DNA of 5,671 nt from Aquifex aeolicus (lineage in GTDB: Bacteria; Aquificota; Aquificia; Aquificales; Aquificaceae): assembly GCA_011375045.1 (NCBI GenBank), contig DRNB01000136.1, forward strand, positions 1-5,671. Reading direction: 5' to 3'. Of the stretch, positions 1 through 4,736 are shown in pieces (within the stretch, counting starts at the first letter, position 1; every line of letters starts with the position of its first letter). The notes beneath the pieces were generated by a model, which saw only the letters and a program-made list of their open reading frames with translations, did no database searches and was not told the DNA's origin. A program made the position numbers and the translations under genes.

Positions 1-126
1 AAGATAGATAGTGTGGGGGAGTTTCAGAGGGTAATGGATAGCCTGAGGGAGATGGGTAAGGAGAAAGCCCTCCTTCTGGTCAGAAGGGGAGCCAGCAACC
101 TTTACCTCGTTCTGAACCTTGAGTGA
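1..126 (+). CDS. HtrA/DegQ-family serine protease, C-terminal end (partial)
   Basis: Reading from base 1 gives 41 codons to a TGA at 124-126, with the upstream part outside the window. The fragment begins KIDSVGEFQRVMDSL and ends RRGASNLYLVLNLE. This is the pattern of the last PDZ domain of Do/DegQ/HtrA proteases: the 'I.S..EF...' helix, then a short loop and two closing beta strands (ALLLVRRG, LYLVLNL). Such enzymes are periplasmic ATP-independent serine proteases and chaperones that handle misfolded envelope proteins. The protease domain with its catalytic triad is not visible, so activity cannot be judged. The stop is 8 bases before the next start, suggesting co-transcription with the sigma factor. 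Another PDZ-containing protein, such as a site-2 or C-terminal processing protease, is possible but less likely given the short tail directly after the PDZ domain. Confidence 0.65.
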   Translation, partial: KIDSVGEFQRVMDSLREMGKEKALLLVRRGASNLYLVLNLE

Positions 127-131
127 GAGGG
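125..131 (+). promoter_or_regulatory. ribosome binding site that decides the sigma factor start
   Basis: GAGAGGG lies 3 bases before the ATG at 135. The truB start further on has a similar layout (GAAGGG, 3-base spacer, ATG). The in-frame GTG at 123 overlaps the upstream stop codon but has no purine-rich motif ahead of it (the preceding bases are TCTGAACCTTGA). ATG 135 is therefore the preferred start. Confidence 0.5.
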
Positions 132-134
132 ACC

Positions 135-1064
135 ATGCCGGACACAGAACAGGAGCTAATAAACCAGTATCTCAAGAGGATATCGAAGATACCCCTCCTC
201 TCCCCTGAGGAGGAGAAGGAGTTAGCCAAGAGAGCCAAAGAAGGGGACGAGGAGGCTCTGAAGAAGCTGGTGGAGTCCAACCTGCGCTTTGTGGTGAGCG
301 TGGCAAAGCAGTATATAGGCTACGGTCTGCCCTTCTCCGAGCTCATAGCGGCTGGCAACCTCGGTCTCCTCGAGGCGGCGAAGAGGTTCGATCCGGAGCG
401 GGGGGTAAAGTTTATCTCCTACGCGGTGTGGTGGATAAGGCAGGCGATAATGCAGGCGCTGTCCCAGCAGACGGGAGCGGTCAGGATACCCCTCAAGCAG
501 TCCCACCTCATAAGCAAGATAGGGACCATATACGCGGAGCTCGCCAAGGAGCTGGAGAGGGAACCCACACCCGAGGAGGTGGCGGAGAAGTTAAACCGGG
601 AGATGATAGCCCGGGAGCTGGAGAAGGAGCTTGGCAGGGAACCCACCAAGAAGGAGATCGAGGAGAGGCTGAAGAAGGAAGGCTACAGGATGTCTCCGGA
701 GGAGGTGGAGAGATACCTTCAGGTCTGCCGGATACCCCTGTCCCTCGACGCCCCCGTCGGTGAGAACGAGGACACCTTCTTCGTGGACTTCCTGAGCAAG
801 CACGGAACCGCTGAGGTGGAGGAGAGCGTGATACAGGAGGTCCTCGAAAAAGAAATATACGACCTTCTGGACAAACTGCCGGAGAAGGAGCGGAGGGTCG
901 TGGAGCTGCGCTTCGGCTTGAGAGGCAACGAACCCAGAACCCTCAGGGAGATCGGGGACATCCTCGGAGTGTCCAGGGAGAGGGTGCGTCAGCTCGAAAC
1001 CAGAGCCCTCCGGAAGCTGAGAAGCCTGGCGATGAAGAGACACCTCAAGGACTTCCTGAGCTGA
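135..1064 (+). CDS. sigma-70 family RNA polymerase sigma factor, group 2 (RpoD/RpoS-like, no region 1.1)
   Basis: This 309-residue protein directs RNA polymerase core to promoters. Region 1.2 lies at about residues 5-40 (QELINQYLKRISKIPLLS, then EEEKELAKRAKEGD). Region 2 lies at about 45-115, with NLRFVVSVAKQY for core binding and the 2.3/2.4 helix ending WWIRQAI (W99, W100, Q103). Region 3 lies at about 118-205 and region 4 at about 245-300, with a helix-turn-helix ending SRERVRQLETRALRKLR that retains the Arg-Glu-Arg residues used for -35 contact. It is about half the length of E. coli RpoD because the N-terminal region 1.1 and the non-conserved insert are missing. This fits a group 2 factor, comparable to the gene annotated rpoS next to htrA in Aquifex as I recall, but orthology to proteobacterial RpoS is not shown. 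Region 3 contains a duplicated 'ELxREPTxxEI' element. A longer form starting at GTG 123 would add four residues. Family assignment is firm; the regulon is unknown. Confidence 0.93.
   Translation: MPDTEQELINQYLKRISKIPLLSPEEEKELAKRAKEGDEEALKKLVESNLRFVVSVAKQYIGYGLPFSELIAAGNLGLLEAAKRFDPERGVKFISYAVWWIRQAIMQALSQQTGAVRIPLKQSHLISKIGTIYAELAKELEREPTPEEVAEKLNREMIARELEKELGREPTKKEIEERLKKEGYRMSPEEVERYLQVCRIPLSLDAPVGENEDTFFVDFLSKHGTAEVEESVIQEVLEKEIYDLLDKLPEKERRVVELRFGLRGNEPRTLREIGDILGVSRERVRQLETRALRKLRSLAMKRHLKDFLS
537..674 (+). repeat. imperfect tandem repeat inside sigma region 3 (two 20-codon copies, 26-codon period)
   Basis: Copy 1 covers 537-596 and copy 2 covers 615-674. Their cores read ELEREPTPEEVAEKL and ELGREPTKKEIEERL. 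Over 20 aligned residues I count 12 identities. At the DNA level both contain AGGGAACCCAC. Typical sigma-70 proteins have a single '(E)LGREPT..E(I/L)A' segment here, so the second copy is an internal duplication that lengthens region 3. Confidence 0.7.
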
Positions 1065-1071
1065 AGGGTCC

Positions 1072-1932
1072 ATGGACGGTCTTCTGATCCTCTCCAAACC
1101 CTCCGGATTGACCTCCTCACAGGTTGTGGAGAAGGTCAGGAGGCGCCTGAGGACAAAGGCGGGACACACGGGAACCCTCGACCCTTTAGCCCGGGGAGTT
1201 CTCCTCGTTCTCTTGGGTAAAGCCACCAGATTTTCCTGGATATTCACAGAGCTGAAGAAACGCTACCGCGTGAGGGGAAGGCTCGGCATCGAAACGGACA
1301 CCTACGACGTGGAGGGGAACGTCCTCGCGGAAAGGGAGGTCAGCGTGAGCTGCGATCAGCTCCGGGAGGTTCTTCAGAGCTTCAGGGGTGAGATAGAGCA
1401 GACCCCTCCCCCCTTTTCCGCCAAGAAGGTGGGGGGAAAGAGAGCTTACAGACTCGCCCGGAAGGGGGTCATGCCCCTCCTGAAGCCCGTCCGCGTGAAG
1501 GTCTATGAGATAGAACTCCTCAGCTGTGAGATCCCCCACTTCGAGGTGGAGGTTCTCGTCTCCTCGGGGACCTACGTCCGCAGCCTGATTCACGACGCGG
1601 GGCAGAGGCTCTCCACAGGAGCCATCGTTACGGAGCTGATCCGGACTCAGGTGGGACCCTTCGGTCTCGATGCGGCGGTGGATCTCGAGAGGTTCCTGAA
1701 GGACGAGAACCCCGGCAGGTTCGTGGTGCCCGTGGAGGAGGGTCTCTCCTTCCTGCCCGCCGTTTCTCTGGACAGATTCAGGGGGGAGCGGATCCTTCAC
1801 GGGAACCCGGTCCCCCTTCAGGAGGAGGGGGAGGGTTATGTTAGGATATACATAGACGATCTCTTTGTGGGAGTAGGAAAACTGAGCGGTGGCATCCTCA
1901 AGCCCGAGCGCCTCATCCCCCCCAAAACTTGA
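1072..1932 (+). CDS. truB: tRNA pseudouridine(55) synthase TruB
   Basis: This 286-residue cytoplasmic enzyme converts uridine 55 in the T-psi-C loop of tRNA to pseudouridine. The N-terminus MDGLLILSKPSGLTSSQVV is the TruB opening motif. The catalytic aspartate is D37 in GHTGTLDPLARGVL. The base-stacking tyrosine is Y65 in KKRYRVRG, followed by the family motif ETDTYDVEG. SGTYVRSLIHDAGQRL carries the conserved active-site arginine. The last ~60 residues (from ERILHGNPVPL onward) resemble the small PUA-like C-terminal domain that helps bind the tRNA. The length is close to the usual ~300. The start at ATG 1072 is preceded by GAAGGG overlapping the sigma factor stop, so the two genes are probably one transcript. 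The gene ends in a TGA that is part of the dnaJ -35 hexamer. All key residues are present; it appears intact. Confidence 0.96.
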   Translation: MDGLLILSKPSGLTSSQVVEKVRRRLRTKAGHTGTLDPLARGVLLVLLGKATRFSWIFTELKKRYRVRGRLGIETDTYDVEGNVLAEREVSVSCDQLREVLQSFRGEIEQTPPPFSAKKVGGKRAYRLARKGVMPLLKPVRVKVYEIELLSCEIPHFEVEVLVSSGTYVRSLIHDAGQRLSTGAIVTELIRTQVGPFGLDAAVDLERFLKDENPGRFVVPVEEGLSFLPAVSLDRFRGERILHGNPVPLQEEGEGYVRIYIDDLFVGVGKLSGGILKPERLIPPKT

Positions 1933-1948
1933 CACAGAAACACTCAAA
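1928..1948 (+). promoter_or_regulatory. HAIR-type inverted repeat, probable HspR operator
   Basis: The sequence is CTTGACA, a 7-base spacer, then ACTCAAA. The published HAIR consensus for HspR is CTTGAGT-N7-ACTCAAG. The match is 5/7 in the left arm and 6/7 in the right arm, with exactly the expected spacing and a symmetric TTGA/TCAA core centred at 1938. It covers the -35 hexamer and spacer of the dnaJ promoter, where a bound repressor would block polymerase. An hspR gene is the second gene of the same transcript, so negative autoregulation is inferred. Confidence 0.78.
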
Positions 1949-1957
1949 TTTTATCTT
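1929..1957 (+). promoter_or_regulatory. sigma-70-type promoter of the dnaJ-hspR-queH operon
   Basis: The -35 is TTGACA (1929-1934, perfect) and the -10 is TATCTT (1952-1957, 4 of 6 consensus bases), with an optimal 17-base spacer in locally A+T-rich DNA. The expected transcription start is near 1964, giving a leader of about 30 bases. The -35 overlaps the truB stop codon. Some read-through from truB is possible, because no terminator is visible between truB and dnaJ. Confidence 0.72.
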
Positions 1958-1980
1958 ATTACTGCAATAGAAAGGTTGAC

Positions 1981-1986
1981 AGGAGG
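1981..1986 (+). promoter_or_regulatory. strong ribosome binding site of dnaJ
   Basis: AGGAGG is a full Shine-Dalgarno core, 7 bases before the ATG at 1994. It is the best site in the window and fits a highly translated heat-shock gene. A TTGACA at 1976-1981 overlaps it but has no -10 at a useful distance. Confidence 0.8.
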
Positions 1987-1993
1987 TTTGTAA

Positions 1994-3133
1994 ATGCCTT
2001 CCACCAAGAAGGACTACTACGAGATCCTCGGAGTGCCCAGAAACGCCTCACAGGAGGAGATCAAAAAAGCCTTCAGACGCCTCGCCAGAAAGTATCATCC
2101 GGATATAAACAAGGATCCCTCCGCTCAGGAGAAGTTCAAGGAGATAAACGAAGCCTATCAGGTTCTCTCGGATCCAGAAAAGCGCAGGCTCTACGACACC
2201 TACGGACACGCCGCCTTCGAGGGAACAGGACAGACGCAGGCTCAGGATATACCCTCCATAGACGACCTGCTGAGGGAGTTCTTCGGGGAAGGCTTCGGCT
2301 TCGACTTCGACACCATCTTCGAAAGAGCCTCCAGATCCAGAAGGAGGGGTGAGAGAAGACCCCTTCGGGGTGAGGACATATACAGAACCGTGGAGATCTC
2401 CCTGGAGGACGCTTACAGGGGAACAACCCTCGAGGTGGAGGTGGACAGGGATACGGAGTGCACCTCCTGCGGTGGAACAGGTTACAGCAGGGACAAGGGT
2501 GTGAGAACCTGCTCCACCTGCGGTGGAAGGGGACACGTGGTTCAGAAGCAGTTCTTCATCACCATATCCCAGACCTGCCCCACCTGCGGTGGCACAGGAA
2601 CCCTCTACGAACCCTGCAGGGTTTGCGGTGGAAGGGGAGCGGTTCGCTCCAGAGAGACCATTAAGGTGAGGATACCCCCCGGCGTGGACACAGGCTCCAG
2701 GCTGATCGTCGAAGGCAAGGGACACGCCGGAAGGTTCGGGGGACCGCCCGGGAACCTCTACATCCAGATAAGAATCAGACCCCACAGGGTATTCGAGAGA
2801 AAGGGGGACGACCTCTACGTGGACGCGAACGTAACCTTCCCCGAGGCGGTTCTGGGAACGGAGATAGAGGTGCCCACGCTCTCGGGGGAGAAGGTGAAGG
2901 TGAAGATCCCCGCCGGAACCGGACACGGGGACCTCGTGAAGGTGGCGGGACACGGCATGCCCCGGCTCAGGGGTGGCGGAAGAGGAGATCTCTACGTGAG
3001 GGTGAACATAGACGTTCCCAAGATAGGCGTTCTCCACAAGGTTTTCGGGGACGGCAGGAAGGTGGAGAAGCTCCTGAAGGAGCTGAGGGAACTGCTCCCC
3101 GAACCTGAGAGGATAAAGGAGAGGAAGCCATGA
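1994..3133 (+). CDS. dnaJ: molecular chaperone DnaJ (type A Hsp40)
   Basis: This 379-residue cytoplasmic co-chaperone stimulates the DnaK ATPase and delivers unfolded clients. The J domain is at residues ~6-71, with the essential HPD at 35-37 (RKYHPDINKD). The G/F linker is at ~71-128; it is poor in glycine, contains an FFGEGFGFDFD stretch and ends in an arginine-rich patch (eight Arg between 111 and 125). The zinc-binding domain has four CxxCxGxG motifs beginning at C156, C173, C195 and C208. Two beta-sandwich client-binding domains follow (IPPGVDTGSRLIVEGKGHAG; later VKVAGHGMPRL), then a short dimerisation tail. The length matches the family (~375). It is the first gene of an operon with hspR (ATGA overlap). 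dnaK and grpE are not in the window, so the usual dnaK-grpE-dnaJ order is broken here. Confidence 0.97.
   Translation: MPSTKKDYYEILGVPRNASQEEIKKAFRRLARKYHPDINKDPSAQEKFKEINEAYQVLSDPEKRRLYDTYGHAAFEGTGQTQAQDIPSIDDLLREFFGEGFGFDFDTIFERASRSRRRGERRPLRGEDIYRTVEISLEDAYRGTTLEVEVDRDTECTSCGGTGYSRDKGVRTCSTCGGRGHVVQKQFFITISQTCPTCGGTGTLYEPCRVCGGRGAVRSRETIKVRIPPGVDTGSRLIVEGKGHAGRFGGPPGNLYIQIRIRPHRVFERKGDDLYVDANVTFPEAVLGTEIEVPTLSGEKVKVKIPAGTGHGDLVKVAGHGMPRLRGGGRGDLYVRVNIDVPKIGVLHKVFGDGRKVEKLLKELRELLPEPERIKERKP
2459..2638 (+). repeat. four CxxCxGxG zinc-finger repeats in dnaJ
   Basis: Motifs CTSCGGTG, CSTCGGRG, CPTCGGTG and CRVCGGRG lie at residues 156, 173, 195 and 208. The DNA is also repetitive: TGCGGTGG occurs at 2468, 2519, 2585 and 2624, three of these continuing as TGCGGTGGAA. 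Motifs 1 and 4, and 2 and 3, pair to hold two zinc ions in known DnaJ structures. All eight cysteines are present. Confidence 0.92.
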
Positions 3134-3525
3134 AGAGGAAACGTCTCTACACCATAGGTGTAGTAGCGCGGATGTTCGATATACATCCCCAGACCCTCCG
3201 GCTTTACGAGAGGGAGGGTCTCCTCAAACCCTCCCGGACCGAAGGCAACACCCGGCTTTACTCGGAGGAGGATCTCCAGCGTCTCGAGTTCATCCTCTTC
3301 CTCACAAGGGAGCTGGGGGTAAACCTCGCAGGTGTGGACATCATCCTCAACATGAAGGAGCAGATGGAGGAGCTTCAGAGGCAGATAGACCAGCTCTTCG
3401 AGTTCATCCAGAACGAGCTTTCCAAGGTGCGTGAGAGCGACGCGGAGAAGGCTATCGTAGGCATCCCGAAGAGAAAGGTCATGCGGGTCGAGGACATAAT
3501 CACCTCCAGAAAAAGCGGAAGCTGA
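3130..3525 (+). CDS. hspR: heat-shock repressor HspR (MerR family)
   Basis: This 131-residue DNA-binding repressor has an N-terminal winged helix-turn-helix at ~6-45: YTIGVVARMFDIHPQTLRLY, then EREGLLKPSRTEGNTRLYS. The signature that separates HspR from other MerR proteins is present: HPQTLRLYEREGLL, then RTEGN, then LGVNLAGVDIIL. A heptad-like segment (EQMEELQRQIDQLFEFI) should form the dimer coiled coil, and the tail is basic. HspR binds HAIR inverted repeats and represses chaperone and protease genes; DnaK acts as co-repressor in the studied systems (Streptomyces, Mycobacterium). The gene overlaps the dnaJ stop by ATGA, with AGGAGAGG at 3117-3124 as ribosome binding site, so translation is probably coupled. 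A HAIR-like site in front of dnaJ supports autoregulation. No ligand- or metal-binding cysteines are seen, against a metal- or redox-sensing MerR. Confidence 0.93.
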   Translation: MKRKRLYTIGVVARMFDIHPQTLRLYEREGLLKPSRTEGNTRLYSEEDLQRLEFILFLTRELGVNLAGVDIILNMKEQMEELQRQIDQLFEFIQNELSKVRESDAEKAIVGIPKRKVMRVEDIITSRKSGS

Positions 3526-4736
3526 TGGGTGGAACCCTCATCCACGCCTGCTGTGCTCCCGACGCCCTCTACTTCATAAAAAGGTTCAGGGAGGAACACC
3601 CCGGAGAGAGACTCGTCTGCTTCTTTTACGACCCGAACATACACCCCCCCGAGGAGTATAAGCTCAGGATGATCGAAACCCTGCGGGTGTGCAGGGAGAT
3701 GGGTATAGAGTTCATCGAGGGAGACTACGATCCCGAAAGGTGGCTCCTGAAGGTGAAGGGTCTCGAGGAGGAACCCGAAGGGGGAAGGAGGTGCCTCCTC
3801 TGCTTCGACATCAGGCTCGAGAAAAGCGCCGGAGTTGCCCGGGATCTGGGGTGCGAGGCGTTCACCACCACCCTCCTGATGAGCCCCCGAAAAGACCCCG
3901 GACAGCTGAGGGAAGCGGGGGAGAGGGTAGCCCGGCTCTTTGGTCTGCGCTTTTTAGCTCCCGATTACAGGAAGGGGGGAGGCACTCAGGAGATGTTCAG
4001 GGTCGCCCGGGAAAAGGGTCTGTATCTTCAGAACTACTGCGGGTGCATATACAGCCGGCGGGGTGAGCTGATAGCCTTCAGGGGAAGACGTCCGGGCACA
4101 AGGGAGGAAACCCTCCTCCTGAAGGAGCTCCGTCTCTTCGCCGAGTCCTGGGGTCTGAGGGTTCGGGAGGAGGAGTTCCCCTTCCTGAACTGGAGGGTCC
4201 TCGAGGGGTTCATCCGGGTGCAGGAGCGGAGCCTTCCCTCCTTTGTGCTTCCCTACTCCGCCTCCCTCAGGGGGAAGGTTCGGGGGAGGGTGGTGGAGGA
4301 AGGGGACGGCGTTCTCTACCTCGGCAGGCAGTTTGTAAGGATCGTTCTCCTCGAGGAGTTCAGGGACCTTCCCCTCGATGAGCCGAGGGTCCTTGCGGAA
4401 CCCACCTTCCTCGTTCCGGCCGGCTGGCGGGAGAGGCTGAAGAAAGAGAGGATAGAGGCTTCGCTCAGAACCGAGGTCTTCCCCGACGTGTCCCGGTGGC
4501 TTCTGATAGGGGAGCCGGAGGCTGAGAGGCTCCTGGGTGTTCCGGCGGACACCCTTCAGGACGGAAGAGGCGTGAACGTGATGGAGGTTCTGAGAAGCAG
4601 GTTGCCGGAGCTGAAGAGAGGCTCCCTCGCCCTCGTGGTTCTCGGCGCCCAGTCCCTCGGAAGAGCCGGACAGAGGCACTTCGAGGAGCGAACCGGCAGG
4701 AGGATCGATCAGGTGCTGGGTTTCTCCGACCTTTAG
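3525..4736 (+). CDS. queH: epoxyqueuosine reductase QueH with a long C-terminal extension
   Basis: QueH (formerly DUF208) is the cobalamin-independent, iron-sulfur enzyme that reduces epoxyqueuosine to queuosine at the wobble base of GUN-anticodon tRNAs, the last step of queuosine synthesis. Family motifs occur in order: HACCAPD (C9, C10), FFYDPNIHP, EFIEGDYDPERW, RRCLLCFDIRLEKSA (C90, C93), FTTTLLMSPRKD, DYRKGGGTQEM and LQNYCGCIYS (C172, C174). The cysteines are the expected metal-cluster and redox ligands. The catalytic part ends near residue 185. Residues ~190-403 form an extra region that I do not recognise. QueH from Thermotoga is about 200 residues; longer forms exist, as I recall, in Campylobacterota. 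The ATG overlaps the hspR stop (TGATG) with a weak site (GGAAG, 3517-3521), so expression likely depends on translation of hspR. The gene ends in a four-base overlap with convergent lon. Confidence 0.92.
   Translation: MGGTLIHACCAPDALYFIKRFREEHPGERLVCFFYDPNIHPPEEYKLRMIETLRVCREMGIEFIEGDYDPERWLLKVKGLEEEPEGGRRCLLCFDIRLEKSAGVARDLGCEAFTTTLLMSPRKDPGQLREAGERVARLFGLRFLAPDYRKGGGTQEMFRVAREKGLYLQNYCGCIYSRRGELIAFRGRRPGTREETLLLKELRLFAESWGLRVREEEFPFLNWRVLEGFIRVQERSLPSFVLPYSASLRGKVRGRVVEEGDGVLYLGRQFVRIVLLEEFRDLPLDEPRVLAEPTFLVPAGWRERLKKERIEASLRTEVFPDVSRWLLIGEPEAERLLGVPADTLQDGRGVNVMEVLRSRLPELKRGSLALVVLGAQSLGRAGQRHFEERTGRRIDQVLGFSDL

Noticed and set aside
68..131. CCCTC (68-72) able to pair with GAGGG (127-131) in the sigma factor ribosome binding site
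   Set aside because: Five pairs over a 54-base gap are expected often by chance in purine-rich, G+C-rich sequence.
123..134. GTG start for the sigma factor overlapping the upstream stop codon
   Set aside because: No ribosome binding site precedes it, whereas ATG 135 has GAGAGGG upstream and the four extra residues add no conserved sequence.
1976..1981. Second TTGACA upstream of dnaJ
   Set aside because: No -10-like hexamer occurs 16-18 bases downstream (the sequence there is the start of dnaJ, CCTTCCACC), and it overlaps the ribosome binding site.
1982..2002. Possible RNA thermometer: GGAGG of the dnaJ ribosome binding site pairing with CTTCC after the start codon
   Set aside because: Only five pairs including a G-U, with an 11-base loop. 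It would be too weak to matter at the growth temperature of a thermophile, and HspR control already explains the regulation.
2048..3037. 329-codon open frame antisense to dnaJ
   Set aside because: It mirrors the complete, motif-perfect dnaJ frame. The product is low-complexity, with no plausible start signal or domain.
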